A stretch of DNA of 64,000 nucleotides from Roseiconus lacunae (GTDB lineage: Bacteria; Planctomycetota; Planctomycetia; Pirellulales; Pirellulaceae): positions 186,001 through 250,000 of the forward strand of contig NZ_VSZO01000053.1 in NCBI RefSeq assembly GCF_008312935.1, in the 5' to 3' direction. The translations under genes were made by a program, and so were the position numbers. The notes beneath the pieces are model-generated. The model saw only the letters and a list, made by a program, of their open reading frames with translations, searched no databases and was not told where the DNA came from. Positions 17,689 to 28,089 of this stretch are shown here, piece after piece. The stretch's first letter is position 1. Every line of letters starts with the position of its first letter.

Positions 17689-18351
17689 ATGGAACGACGT
17701 ATCTTTTCCGTTTTCGGCATGATGTTCTTGGTGCTGTTTACGTTTCAGGCCGCGATGGCTTGTGAACGCTGCGGAACACCCAAAAAGTGTACCGGACAAT
17801 GCCAAGCCAAGACCGGAAGAAACGCGCTGCCTACTCCGATGCGGCGTTCATCGTTGCTTCAGCAATTGCGTCCTAATCGCATACTGATCGTCACATGCCA
17901 AGACCGCCAAGACCGATTACACGAGCAATCGGAGTTGATGCGATCGCTTGCGAATCATTTGCGTAATCAATCGGCGATCGAAGTCATCGAGTGTCCGCAT
18001 CGGTCATGCCTACATCATTTCCCCATTCAGACGGGGCGTTTCAGCGAGCACCAATTGATCGACCTTGGAAAGCGGTATTCGGCGGACACGATCATCTATT
18101 GCGAAGTCGCAAACATCGATTCGTATCGACCGATGAAGATGGAACTCCGTTTTCTGATGGTCAGCACTCACCAGGCGATCGCGCTCGCGTCGGCATCAAG
18201 AAATCACGATCTCGGACATCCGGCGACCCGCAAGCAGTTTTTGGGAACATTCGATCCCTATGAACATTCCGGCGAGACACTGTTGCGGTCGCCTTCGCGA
18301 TTGATTGACTACTCGGCTCAGCAGCTTGCCGCCGAGCTGCTGCGGCTATAA
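17689..18351 (+). CDS. Exported protein with N-terminal cysteine cluster
   Basis: I do not recognise this 220 aa protein with certainty. It has an N-terminal signal peptide (hydrophobic residues 6-22) and directly after it a cysteine-rich stretch CERCGTPKKCTGQC with a C-x-x-C. The rest is an alpha/beta domain (ILIVTCQDRQDR, ADTIIYCEVANIDSYRPMKMELRFLMV) that recalls periplasmic domains which bind or sense lipoprotein/peptidoglycan partners, but this is only an impression. It follows the coiled-coil gene by 17 bases with a good AAAGGCAGG ribosome-binding site and ends the flagellar block, where a hairpin overlaps its stop codon. Confidence 0.7.
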   Translation: MERRIFSVFGMMFLVLFTFQAAMACERCGTPKKCTGQCQAKTGRNALPTPMRRSSLLQQLRPNRILIVTCQDRQDRLHEQSELMRSLANHLRNQSAIEVIECPHRSCLHHFPIQTGRFSEHQLIDLGKRYSADTIIYCEVANIDSYRPMKMELRFLMVSTHQAIALASASRNHDLGHPATRKQFLGTFDPYEHSGETLLRSPSRLIDYSAQQLAAELLRL

Positions 18352-18357
18352 AGCCGC
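18342..18357 (+). terminator. Hairpin at the end of the flagellar block
   Basis: A perfect 6-bp stem, GCGGCT and AGCCGC, with loop ATAA overlaps the stop codon of the preceding gene. No T-run follows, so it may only slow polymerase or protect the 3' end. Confidence 0.3.
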
Positions 18358-18493
18358 TGCTGCGGCGATTTGTATCGAGCGGGCGTCTTCTATTCATTCA
18401 CCGGAGTGTTATCTTTACACCTGACCAGTTTGTCGACCATTGGCACTTAGTGAAGGTGTGCGGTGATGTCATGTCTTTCATGGGATCGCCACA

Positions 18494-19177
18494 ATGGTCT
18501 GCTTAATAAATGATCAGGTGATTGGATTGATCGAAAACGATCGGCCGCATGGCGACGCACCGGTGCGTCACGGAGAGGAATGGGCAAATGCGGCGACGCA
18601 CGGTTTGGCCGCGGTCGGTGCTGCGATTCTTGGTGTCTTGCTATGCCGCGAAGCTAGTTTTGTGGGGTTCAACATGGTGCTCGCCTGCGCCGCCTACACG
18701 GCATCCGTCGTTGGCACGTTTTCGTTCTCAACGCTTTCACACGTGATTTTGCGACAGCCATTGCTCGATACGATGCGAGCTTGGGACCAAGCGATGATCT
18801 ACGCGATGATTTCCGGGACTTATACGCCGATCATATATCGGCATGGCCCATCTTGGATTTGTGGGCCACTGTTGGTCGCGATTTGGGTGGCGGCGTTTTT
18901 AGGGATCGGAACGAAACTGCTCGCTCGGCATCGCGTGAACAACATCACGACCGCGGGATATTTGTTGCTCGGTTGGCTACCGGCGATCCCACTGTACCGC
19001 CAAGTCCCGACAGAAGTCGGCTACGGGATGATGCTCGGTGGCGTGCTATACAGTTTGGGAGTCGTCGTGCTATTGCAAGACCATCGCCTTCCGTACCTAC
19101 ACGCCGTTTGGCATCTATTGGTGATGAGTGCTGCGTTGACTCACTTTTTGACCATTCGGTGGTACGTCGTCGGCTAA
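18494..19177 (+). CDS. Hemolysin III / YqfA-type seven-helix membrane protein
   Basis: The 227 aa protein has about seven hydrophobic helices and the conserved blocks of the hemolysin III family (related to PAQR receptors): HGEEWANAATHGLAAVGA near residues 26-43, FSFSTLSHV, the DQAMIYAMISGTYTPI block in the middle and a C-terminal LHAVWHLLVMSAALTH with the conserved histidines. Members are inner-membrane proteins thought to be metal-dependent hydrolases or lipid-related; no precise role is established. It has its own short upstream region and stands alone, convergent with the next gene. Confidence 0.9.
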   Translation: MVCLINDQVIGLIENDRPHGDAPVRHGEEWANAATHGLAAVGAAILGVLLCREASFVGFNMVLACAAYTASVVGTFSFSTLSHVILRQPLLDTMRAWDQAMIYAMISGTYTPIIYRHGPSWICGPLLVAIWVAAFLGIGTKLLARHRVNNITTAGYLLLGWLPAIPLYRQVPTEVGYGMMLGGVLYSLGVVVLLQDHRLPYLHAVWHLLVMSAALTHFLTIRWYVVG

Positions 19178-19253
19178 ACGACGTCTGTGAGCGATGAAAC
19201 CCAGTTGTCATCGTGAGTGTTTTGAACTTGGCGAACACTGGGGCGGATTCAGG

Positions 19254-19832
19254 CTACCAAGTCAGTAACTCAGATCCGCCGTTATCGTCTTCTTCCCAGT
19301 GCCGGCGGACTTCACGAAGGCCGTAGGCGCACATCTCGAAATGCTCACTCATGCGATGGATAAGTTCGCACGGTGGACGGTTTTCACCGCCTTCGATTTG
19401 AGCTGCGATCGCGTACGCCCGTTTGCCTTGGCGACAATAATCGAGAAACTTGTCACGGACGTCATCGCCGTTCTTCGCCGCCTGCAGACTTTCGGGGTAC
19501 ATGCCCGACCAAAACAAGGTGAAATCACCGACGTGTCGATAGACTTCGCGTTTGGCGAGACCGATTCGCCGGTCTGCTTCGGTGATCATTTGGATGAGGT
19601 GCTTAGTGCGCATCCCATCATTTTGTCGCAGCGAATACAGAGCGTCCGACCGCACGAATCTCAGCATCAGATCGCTGACGTAATCGACGAGTTGAACGTC
19701 GGCAACACCGAGTTTGGTGTGAAAGATAAATTCGCTGACACCTCGAAAAAAACGTTCGATGGTCGACGAACCGCGACGGGCGTTTTCATCCCGTTCGCCA
19801 TTATCAGAATGCGCGTCACCGGTAGACGTCAT
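19254..19832 (-). CDS. Conserved-looking helical protein, function unknown
   Basis: The 192 aa product has no signal peptide or membrane segment. It is mostly helical, with charged stretches such as IQMITEADRRIGLAKREVYRH and HFEMCAYGLREVRRHWEEDD. The N-terminal 25 residues are of low complexity and rich in Asp, Asn and Arg, which may be disordered. I cannot assign a family. It is a single gene, convergent with the hemolysin III-like gene. Codon usage and the clean frame argue that it is real. Confidence 0.65.
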   Translation of the reverse strand: MTSTGDAHSDNGERDENARRGSSTIERFFRGVSEFIFHTKLGVADVQLVDYVSDLMLRFVRSDALYSLRQNDGMRTKHLIQMITEADRRIGLAKREVYRHVGDFTLFWSGMYPESLQAAKNGDDVRDKFLDYCRQGKRAYAIAAQIEGGENRPPCELIHRMSEHFEMCAYGLREVRRHWEEDDNGGSELLTW

Positions 19833-19935
19833 TGGCTAAGCCCTCACGAAGAACAATGGAGCTGTCGAGGATGCGAGGACGCCATAAAAACACATTTCGC
19901 GGCTGCATCAGTCGACAATCACTTTGTTGTCCAAC

Positions 19936-19965
19936 GACAGCTAGCGATTCTGATTCGTAGCTGTC
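19936..19965 (-). terminator. Hairpin downstream of the sulfatase gene
   Basis: Perfect 8-bp inverted repeat GACAGCTA / TAGCTGTC with a 14-base loop, about 30 bases past the sulfatase stop on the minus strand. It lacks a U-tract, so it is only a candidate terminator. Confidence 0.35.
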
Positions 19966-19991
19966 AAGACCAACTGCATCATAATTAAAGA

Positions 19992-21578
19992 TCAGTCGTC
20001 CGTTCGGAAACTACCCCACCAATCTTCGTTTGGTTGCCAAGTTGCCTCCAAAATACGCTGGTGGAATTCCTCAAGCCGTTGCAAGTTCGCTGTTTGAATC
20101 CGTCGATAAAATTCCTCTGTTTTCGCAGGATCGTATCGTGGATCGGCTTTGGGACGTTTCGCATCGACTTCATCAAGCCACTTATCGAGCTGCTGAAAAA
20201 GCTCAGCGGTCCGAGCCGGGTTGGTTAGCGACAAATCGCTTTGCTCGCCAGGATCGTTTTCCAAGTCATACAGTTCGTTGCGCCCGTCTTCGAAATAATG
20301 GATCAGCTTCCAGCGGTTTTTTTGGATGATCGCATTCGGTTCACCTCCCTGATTGCCGTAGTGCGGATAGTGCCAATAAAGGGCGCGGCTTTCGATCGTC
20401 CCTCCTTTGAGGATCGGTTTCAGGCTAACCCCGTCGACGTGTTGTTCCGGCTTCAGGGGGATCCCGCAAAGGTCAAGTAGCGTCGGGTACAAGTCGGCGC
20501 CCGTCACCGGCGTTGAGCTCTCGATTCCGGGACGGACGCCCGCAGGGTAGCGAATATAGAGCGGTTCACGAATTCCGCCCTCCCATTGTCGTCCTTTGCC
20601 GCCACGAAGAGGAAGATTGCTCGTCGCGTATGCATCTCCCGAGGAGACCCCTCCGTTGTCGCTGGTGAAGACAACGATCGTGTTTTCTTCCAGCCCCAGT
20701 TCATCGAGGGCGTGCAGGACGACGCCGACCGCATTGTCGACCGTTTCTACCATTCCGGCGTAAACAGGGTGATCCTGGACTTGGCGTACCGGCAACGTAC
20801 GATCGACCAAGAAACGCGTCTGTCCTGGTTTCAATTCCGGCGCACGGTCTCGATACTTTTCCCACAGTTCCTTACTCGTTTGAACGGGCGCATGAACACT
20901 GTAGAACGACAGCATCGCAAAGAACGGTTCGTCGCTGTTGCGTCGAATGTAATCGGCCGTTTCCTGGGCGAGTCGAATGGGCAGCGATTCGCCATCCGGT
21001 CCATCGGTAAGAACAGGATTCTTATACGGTGAGAAGAAACCTCCGGGAGGGCTACCACGATCATGGCCGCCTTGGTTTTCATCGTAACCATGGTCAGTCG
21101 GCCAAGAGCCTTCGCCGCCTAGATGCCACTTTCCGGCAAAGAACGTTCCATAGCCGGCTTCACGAAACGCTTCGGCGATCGTGGTTTGATCGGTTGGTAA
21201 CTCATGGAGGTATTCGGCCGGAAGAACGCGATTGGGACGCTTCCAAGCCAGCCCAGATTTGGCCCCAATCCAATCAGTGATCCCATGTCGCGCGGGGAAC
21301 GTTCCCAACTGAATGCTTGCCCGGGAAGGACTACAAACGCAACAGGTCGCGTAACCATTAGAAAATCGAATGCCTTGCGCGGCGATGCTATCGATGTTTG
21401 GTGATTGATAGAATTGACTGCCTTCGCCGGACAAATCATGTGCGCCCATGTCGTCCATCAAAATTAAGACAACGTTTGGCTTGGTCTCGGCTGCAGATGC
21501 CGGGCAGGAACAGGCGACACTTAGCAGGCAGACTGCGACAGTGGCAGCGCAGACGCGAAAGGGATCCGGTGAACTCAT
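19992..21578 (-). CDS. Exported arylsulfatase-type sulfatase (Cys-type)
   Basis: The 528 aa enzyme belongs to the formylglycine-dependent sulfatases, which cleave sulfate esters, in planctomycetes often from algal polysaccharides. A signal peptide covers residues 1-30 (ending ASAA). PNVVLILMDDMGAHD (34-48) supplies the metal-binding Asp pair; CSPSR at 82-86 is the core of the C-x-P-x-R maturation site, Cys82 being the residue converted to formylglycine; GKWHLGG and SDNGG are further active-site blocks. The C-terminal NELYDLENDPGEQSDL is typical of the family. Maturation requires a separate formylglycine-generating enzyme, not seen here. The natural substrate cannot be read from the sequence. 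Confidence 0.95.
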   Translation of the reverse strand: MSSPDPFRVCAATVAVCLLSVACSCPASAAETKPNVVLILMDDMGAHDLSGEGSQFYQSPNIDSIAAQGIRFSNGYATCCVCSPSRASIQLGTFPARHGITDWIGAKSGLAWKRPNRVLPAEYLHELPTDQTTIAEAFREAGYGTFFAGKWHLGGEGSWPTDHGYDENQGGHDRGSPPGGFFSPYKNPVLTDGPDGESLPIRLAQETADYIRRNSDEPFFAMLSFYSVHAPVQTSKELWEKYRDRAPELKPGQTRFLVDRTLPVRQVQDHPVYAGMVETVDNAVGVVLHALDELGLEENTIVVFTSDNGGVSSGDAYATSNLPLRGGKGRQWEGGIREPLYIRYPAGVRPGIESSTPVTGADLYPTLLDLCGIPLKPEQHVDGVSLKPILKGGTIESRALYWHYPHYGNQGGEPNAIIQKNRWKLIHYFEDGRNELYDLENDPGEQSDLSLTNPARTAELFQQLDKWLDEVDAKRPKADPRYDPAKTEEFYRRIQTANLQRLEEFHQRILEATWQPNEDWWGSFRTDD

Positions 21579-21816
21579 ATTGGACTGAAAAAACGGGGAA
21601 TCGTCGTAGATTAAACGAGCCCCAGTTTAGTCCAACGTGCCGGTCAGGTGGGATGACCGAAGTTAGCTTCGCAGACCAATAAGGCAATTCATTGGCCTGT
21701 TGATTCGCCGTTCGTGATTGTGAATTTCAACTTCACCCATTGAATCCACCGCGCCGTACAACAGTCGGTCATGCGATGTCTTCGATCCGGCAAGGTTGAA
21801 TGCAACCTGCGAGTAT

Positions 21817-23037
21817 CTAGGCGGCGGCGCGTTGTGTCGTTTCTTCTTGACGTACGCTGTTGCGGTCACCGGCACGTTTCCACAACGCCACGATTTCGCT
21901 AAAGAGATTCGGCGCGACGGTTTGCCGATAAGGCGAATCGGCGGGCAACCCTTCCATCAATCGGCGATGGGCTTTTCCGAGGTTATGATACGGCAATCGT
22001 GGGAACAGGTGATGCAACGCATGATATCTCGTCCCCACCGGCCCCCACAGTTCGCTGAGCCACGGATGGTGGGGGTAGTTGACCGAGTCAAGCAGTTGCT
22101 CCTCGAACGTCATTTCACTTCCATCGCCGGTCCAGCGATGTGCGCCGAGGGTTCGGATCTCGTTCAGGGTCAGCAAACCAATCGCGACCGCATAGGCAAC
22201 GATCCACAGCGGATTGAACCAAGTGCCGAAAACGATTTTGTGACCACAGATGATCCAGGCTCCGACCAGGAAGCAAAAGAATTCCTGCATGACAACGACT
22301 CGCAACACATTCTTCGACGCATCTTCGCGTTCATAGAATGGATCGACGACCATCGTCGAGGCATGACGATGTACGATCGGACGCAGCCCAGGAATCAACC
22401 AGCATAAGGGGCTGAGCACCACAAAGCGAAACAAACCGAGGACAGGAATCACTGCGGATTGCAGGATGAAACCAACGATCCACCATCGGCTGTGATGGCT
22501 GAGCGCCAAATACTCACCGTCATGGTCGGTGCCGTAATGCTTACGACGATGGTGGTCGACGTGTGGATAATACAAGAACGAAGGCACAAACAGAGGAATA
22601 CCACACAACGCATTCCAAACAATTCGAAATGCTTTGAATCCTTGCTTGGGCAAGTGAACGAGTTCGTGAATGAACATCACCGAACGCATGAACAAGGTAA
22701 TCGTGACCACATAGGACACTGCGACAGTGCCGATCACCCACGGTTCAAATCCGTAAACTTGGGGGACGAACAGCATCACATGAAACGCAACAAACCCGAC
22801 GATGATCGAAGCCAAAAAGTCGGTCCAGTAAATCTTCGCGTTTGGCTGCGTCAGGTCGCCGATCAGGCTGCGAGCCTCGGCAAATGAAAACTGCCCCCCA
22901 CCGGACGTGGGTTGTGGTGTGGTGCCCTGGGACCTGCCACGTCGTTGCGTCGAGGCTTCCCCCCCGGCGGTCCCGCGAATCGATCCTAGTTTGGGCGTGT
23001 TGTGAACGGTTTCGTGAGCGGCTGGATCAACAGACAT
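21817..23037 (-). CDS. Fatty acid desaturase family membrane protein
   Basis: The 406 aa protein carries the three histidine boxes of membrane di-iron desaturases: HELVH at 124-128, HVDHH at 159-163 (followed by RRKHYG), and HALHHLFPRLPYHN near residues 345-358. Hydrophobic pairs of helices flank the first two boxes. Such enzymes introduce double bonds into acyl chains, or hydroxylate or desaturate related lipids such as carotenoids. The N-terminal 50 residues are polar and probably disordered. It is a single gene with short flanks. The exact substrate is unknown. Confidence 0.88.
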   Translation of the reverse strand: MSVDPAAHETVHNTPKLGSIRGTAGGEASTQRRGRSQGTTPQPTSGGGQFSFAEARSLIGDLTQPNAKIYWTDFLASIIVGFVAFHVMLFVPQVYGFEPWVIGTVAVSYVVTITLFMRSVMFIHELVHLPKQGFKAFRIVWNALCGIPLFVPSFLYYPHVDHHRRKHYGTDHDGEYLALSHHSRWWIVGFILQSAVIPVLGLFRFVVLSPLCWLIPGLRPIVHRHASTMVVDPFYEREDASKNVLRVVVMQEFFCFLVGAWIICGHKIVFGTWFNPLWIVAYAVAIGLLTLNEIRTLGAHRWTGDGSEMTFEEQLLDSVNYPHHPWLSELWGPVGTRYHALHHLFPRLPYHNLGKAHRRLMEGLPADSPYRQTVAPNLFSEIVALWKRAGDRNSVRQEETTQRAAA

Positions 23038-23159
23038 CGTTCTTTCATTCGCTGGAGTGTATCTTCGTTGTTTTCATCGTCGCGTCGGTCCGGTGATGAT
23101 GATTGGACCACCGAACAAACCTTACAGTTTAAATAGCCTTGCACGGAAAATCCCGCCTA

Positions 23160-24461
23160 ATGGGAAAATCTTTACATCAGGACCAGTGTGCGAAATCGTC
23201 CCAGCACATCGTTGTGATCGGCGCCGGGGCGGCTGGTTTGGTTGCCGCAAACGAAGCGGCACGCCGAGGTGCACACGTTGATTTGTTGGAGAAGAATCGC
23301 AAAACAGGTACGAAAATCTTGATGAGCGGTGGGACTCGCTGCAATCTCACGCAGGACACCGACGCCAAGGGAATTGTTCAAGCGTTCGGTCCGTCAGGGC
23401 GATTCCTACAGAAGTCAGTCGGTGCCTTTCCTCCGGCGGACGTCGTCAGGATGTTTCATGATCTCGGCGTCGCGACCAAAGTCGAATCGACGGGCAAGGT
23501 ATTCCCACAATCGAATCGAGCGATCCAGGTTCGTGATGCGTTGCAGCGGCAAGCACTCGACGCGGGAGTTCACCTGCATCGTTCCGTCGCCGTCACCGCA
23601 ATCGAAACCTGTGCAGACGGACGTTGGCGAGTCCAAACTGAAACGGAAGCCATCGAATGCGATCGCGTGATCGTGACTTCCGGGGGGAAGAGTTGGCCTC
23701 GTTGTGGCACCACCGGGGATGCCTATTCGTGGCTCCATCAACTGGGGCATCGGATCGTCCGTACCCGACCCGCACTTGTCCCACTGGTCGGTGGGACACG
23801 TTGGATGCGCGATCTCTCCGGTGTCACCTTGCCCGACGTTGTGGCTTCGGTCTATGAGCAAAGCGACTGGAAAACTAAGTCTGGTAAAAAACTGAAGCCG
23901 CTTCTCCAACGCCGTAGCGGTTGGTTATTCACGCACTTCGGTTTTTCAGGTCCGGCGGCGATGGATGTCAGTGGGATCATCACTCAAGCAGACTCGTTTG
24001 ATGACCGCGTGCTCGTCGCAGACCTCGTGCCGTCGATTTCGGAGGCTGAATTGACAGCCGAGTTTCAGCGTCGTGATGGTGCATCGAGCCGTCGAACTGT
24101 TGCCAATGTTTTGGCGACCTGGTTGCCGACGAGGGTGGCCGAAAGTCTTTCGTTGGAATACCAATCCGATGTGACCTTGGCGCAGCTTTCAAAAGAGAAG
24201 CTTCAACAGATAGTGCGGGCCGTGAAGTGTTGTGCCATGCCGGTCAACGGGACCCGCGGATTTGACAAAGCCGAGGTGACCGCCGGCGGCGTCGCGGTCA
24301 AAGAAGTTGATCCACGAACGATGGAAAGCCGTCTGCGTCCCGGGCTGTTCATCGCCGGCGAAGTCCTGGACGTCGATGGTTGGATCGGGGGCTACAACTT
24401 TCAAGCCGCGTTTAGTACCGGTCGAGCGGCCGGCATCGCTGCGTCACGAAGCGATGCGTGA
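23160..24461 (+). CDS. HI0933/YhiN-type FAD-dependent oxidoreductase
   Basis: The 433 aa flavoprotein starts, after a short lead, with the dinucleotide-binding loop IVVIGAGAAGLVAANEAA (Gly motif about residues 21-26). LLEKNRKTGTKILMSGGTRCNLT is the hallmark of the HI0933 (BaiN/YhiN) family, and the C-terminal block GLFIAGEVLDVDGWIGGYNFQAAFSTG closes the FAD site. These cytosolic enzymes are poorly characterised; reductions of unsaturated or steroid-like substrates are described for some. I prefer the ATG at 23160 to a TTG seven codons earlier. It is divergent from the desaturase. Confidence 0.93.
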   Translation: MGKSLHQDQCAKSSQHIVVIGAGAAGLVAANEAARRGAHVDLLEKNRKTGTKILMSGGTRCNLTQDTDAKGIVQAFGPSGRFLQKSVGAFPPADVVRMFHDLGVATKVESTGKVFPQSNRAIQVRDALQRQALDAGVHLHRSVAVTAIETCADGRWRVQTETEAIECDRVIVTSGGKSWPRCGTTGDAYSWLHQLGHRIVRTRPALVPLVGGTRWMRDLSGVTLPDVVASVYEQSDWKTKSGKKLKPLLQRRSGWLFTHFGFSGPAAMDVSGIITQADSFDDRVLVADLVPSISEAELTAEFQRRDGASSRRTVANVLATWLPTRVAESLSLEYQSDVTLAQLSKEKLQQIVRAVKCCAMPVNGTRGFDKAEVTAGGVAVKEVDPRTMESRLRPGLFIAGEVLDVDGWIGGYNFQAAFSTGRAAGIAASRSDA

Positions 24462-24463
24462 AC

Positions 24464-24485
24464 TGTCTCGTTGAGACATGTTTTA
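24464..24485 (+). terminator. Candidate intrinsic terminator after the flavoprotein gene
   Basis: The stem TGTCTC / GAGACA with a 3-base loop lies directly after the stop codon and is followed by TGTTTT. The stem is short, so this is a moderate candidate for the plus strand. Confidence 0.45.
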
Positions 24486-24637
24486 AAGATCAGCCTGCTT
24501 CCGGAGGCTCCTGAGGGACGCTTTGTGTCGGACAGACAACTTTGTGTCGGACAGGCATCCGAGTCGTTCCCCTGAAGTTAGATTCTCATTGCATCGGACG
24601 ATTCACGTATGCATCTGCTTCCAATGTCCGACCCCAT

Positions 24638-24670
24638 AAAAAAACAACCGTGTGACCAAGCACACGGTTG
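24638..24670 (-). terminator. Rho-independent terminator of enolase
   Basis: A perfect 10-bp inverted repeat (CAACCGTGTG, loop of 6, CACACGGTTG) is flanked on its left by seven A residues, which read as U7 after the stem on the minus-strand transcript. It lies about 150 bases past the eno stop. Confidence 0.85.
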
Positions 24671-24816
24671 CTTACGCGGTGAATCAGCTTGTATCTGACT
24701 TTCGTGGATGGCGTCAGTCGTGATTGTAATGGGAAAACCGGGGCCAAGGCCAATCGGTTTTCGATGACACCAGGATGTTTAGCAGAAGCGTTTGCTTACG
24801 CCTGCCGGCACGTTGA

Positions 24817-26208
<1,392 letters not shown>

Positions 26209-26257
26209 CTACCCGCCGACCGCTTTTGCGACAATTTACGCCATTGGTTTGTCCACA

Positions 26258-26887
26258 ATGTTTACTGGTCTCGTCGAAACGATGGGCTCGATCGTCGAAT
26301 TGATCGACGATCCGCCTGGAAAACGACTTCGAGTTGATTCGGAACTGATCGCCGCGGACGCGAGTTTAGGCGACAGTATTTGCATCAACGGATGCTGCCT
26401 GACGGTCGTCGCGATCGACGGCACCGTGTTGGATTTCGAAGCCGGCGAGGAAACACTCTCACGGACGAATCTGGGGCAACTAGGCGCCGGTGGTAACGTA
26501 AATTTGGAACGTTCGCTCGCCGTCGGGGCTCGAATGGGTGGCCATTACGTCAGCGGCCACGTCGATACGCTCGGTGAATTGATCGAAAGGGTCGAAGATC
26601 CCCCGTGGGCGACCCTTCGATTTCGACTCCCTACCAAGTACGCTTCGCAGGTCGCCGCGAAAGGCAGCATCGCGATCGACGGGATCAGCCTGACGGTGGT
26701 CGATGCGGATCAGTCAAGTTTTTCGGTCGCGCTGATTCCTCACACGTTGGCCGTGACCACACTCGGGCAACGCAAAGTTGGCGACCAAGTGAACTTGGAA
26801 ACCGATCTTCTGGCAAAATATGTCCAGCGTTCGCTCGGACTGCTGGACGACGATCAACTTCAAACATTGAAAGAAACAGGGCAGTAA
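26258..26887 (+). CDS. ribE: Riboflavin synthase alpha chain
   Basis: This enzyme joins two lumazine molecules to riboflavin. The 209 aa product starts with the hallmark [12 protein letters not shown] at the ATG 26258; a TTG three codons earlier is ignored. It shows the internal duplication of the family: an N-terminal lumazine-binding half with INGCCLTVV and a C-terminal half with IDGISLTVV, joined by [13 protein letters not shown]. The length is typical (200-215). It is the first gene of a plus-strand run leading into rsmA. No FMN riboswitch was recognised in the 157 bases between it and eno. Confidence 0.96.
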   Translation: MFTGLVETMGSIVELIDDPPGKRLRVDSELIAADASLGDSICINGCCLTVVAIDGTVLDFEAGEETLSRTNLGQLGAGGNVNLERSLAVGARMGGHYVSGHVDTLGELIERVEDPPWATLRFRLPTKYASQVAAKGSIAIDGISLTVVDADQSSFSVALIPHTLAVTTLGQRKVGDQVNLETDLLAKYVQRSLGLLDDDQLQTLKETGQ

Positions 26888-26892
26888 ACGTT

Positions 26893-27798
26893 TTGAATCA
26901 GCCACGTCAGACAGCCACCTACCTTTCCAAACGACTCACCGCCGCCGGTCTGCGCCCGGTTTCCAAGTACGGGCAAAACTTTCTGATTGACCTTAACCTG
27001 GTCAACTTGATCGCCGATTCGGCCGAACTCCGCGCCAACGATGTGGTCTTGGAGGTCGGCACCGGCGTCGGATCATTGACGAGCCAAATCGCCGACAAGG
27101 CGGGGGCGGTCTTGTCAGTCGAAATCGACCAGAACCTTCATCAGTTGGCCAGCGAAGAACTCGCCGGACGGCCCAACGTTAAACTGATTCAGGGCGATGC
27201 GCTTCGCAATAAAAATTCGTTGCGAGATGATTTGATGGAGTTGATCGGTGAAGCGATGCAGCGAATCGGTGACGAAGCTCGGTTTCTGCTGGTCGCCAAT
27301 CTACCTTACAATGTGGCAACGCCGATCATTTCGAATCTGCTTCACCAAACCCCACCGCCGGATTCAATGGTGGTCACGATTCAAAAGGAATTAGCCGATC
27401 GAATTTGCGCGGTGCCTTCGACGAAGGACTACAGTGCACTGAGCATTTGGATTCAATCGGTGTGTGATGCTCAAATCGTTCGTGTCCTGGGACCGAAAGT
27501 GTTTTGGCCGCGACCGAAAGTTGACTCCGCCGTCTTGAAGATGGACCTTAACCAAAGCAAGCGAGACTCGATTCCCGACTTGAGATACTTTCACGAAACG
27601 GTCCGCGCCCTGTTCTTCCATCGTCGAAAGTTTCTTCGAAGTAACGTGGTCAGTGCGATGAAAGGGCGGCTGGAGAAAGCCCAGGTCGACGAGGTGTTGC
27701 ATCAATTGGGACACGACGAAGACTCGCGAGCGGAACAGTTGTCGGTTGATGAAATTAAGACGTTGGTCGAAAGTCTGCGGATCGCCGAAGGCAAGTAA
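26893..27798 (+). CDS. rsmA: 16S rRNA dimethyladenosine transferase
   Basis: RsmA (KsgA) dimethylates two adjacent adenines near the 3' end of 16S rRNA during 30S maturation. The open frame begins inside ribE, but the family N-terminus appears only after the ribE stop; the TTG at 26893 is the first usable start and gives 301 aa. Motifs: [13 protein letters not shown], the SAM-binding [29 protein letters not shown], the catalytic [10 protein letters not shown], and [12 protein letters not shown]. All are intact. The gene starts six bases after ribE, so coupled translation is likely. The rare TTG start may lower expression. Confidence 0.95.
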   Translation: MNQPRQTATYLSKRLTAAGLRPVSKYGQNFLIDLNLVNLIADSAELRANDVVLEVGTGVGSLTSQIADKAGAVLSVEIDQNLHQLASEELAGRPNVKLIQGDALRNKNSLRDDLMELIGEAMQRIGDEARFLLVANLPYNVATPIISNLLHQTPPPDSMVVTIQKELADRICAVPSTKDYSALSIWIQSVCDAQIVRVLGPKVFWPRPKVDSAVLKMDLNQSKRDSIPDLRYFHETVRALFFHRRKFLRSNVVSAMKGRLEKAQVDEVLHQLGHDEDSRAEQLSVDEIKTLVESLRIAEGK

Positions 27799-27852
27799 CG
27801 GAGCTTGCTCGCCGACTATCGCGGCGTCTTCACCAAATATTCGAGTACGACT

Positions 27853-27940
27853 AATCAGCCGACGGACGCCTGCCCCGGTTGTTGCATCGATACCGTGGCT
27901 AACGCTAAACGGCTAACCCTGATTTCAGAGTTTGACAAAG
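27853..27940 (+). repeat. Dispersed intergenic repeat, copy 1 (forward)
   Basis: An imperfect palindrome-ended element starting AATCAGCCGACGGACGCC, containing CCCCGGTTGTTGCA and CCGTGGCTAACGC, and closing with CGGCTAACCC and GTTTGACAAAGC. Five similar copies occur at 34970, 41141, 44583, 47422 and 50484. Confidence 0.75.
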
Positions 27941-28089
27941 CACCGATAGGTGACGGCGACATTGGTAATCGCGTTTGCTTGCGCTGTGAAGCATTGAGGT
28001 ATCACTCACCTCATGCGACCGATTCCAAACTCAGGAATCCAATTTACGACACACTCATTCACTCCAAGATCAAAACCGAGAACGTCAAC

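Larger units (their letters stand above)
24462..24816. other. Convergent intergenic region with a duplicated 15-mer
   Basis: The 355 bases between the flavoprotein gene and enolase hold no gene that I can support. They contain two candidate terminators (listed separately) and a direct repeat, CTTTGTGTCGGACAG at 24521-24535 and again at 24540-24554. An inverted partial copy, TGTCCGAC, is at 24625-24632. The rest, 24671-24816, shows nothing recognisable. Confidence 0.6.

Noticed and set aside
26605-26892. N-terminal extension of the rsmA frame inside ribE
   Set aside because: It is ribE in another frame; RsmA motifs start only after the ribE stop.
27805-28089. N-terminal extension of the M24 peptidase frame
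   Set aside because: It translates repeat copy 1; the typical N-terminus begins at the GTG 28090.
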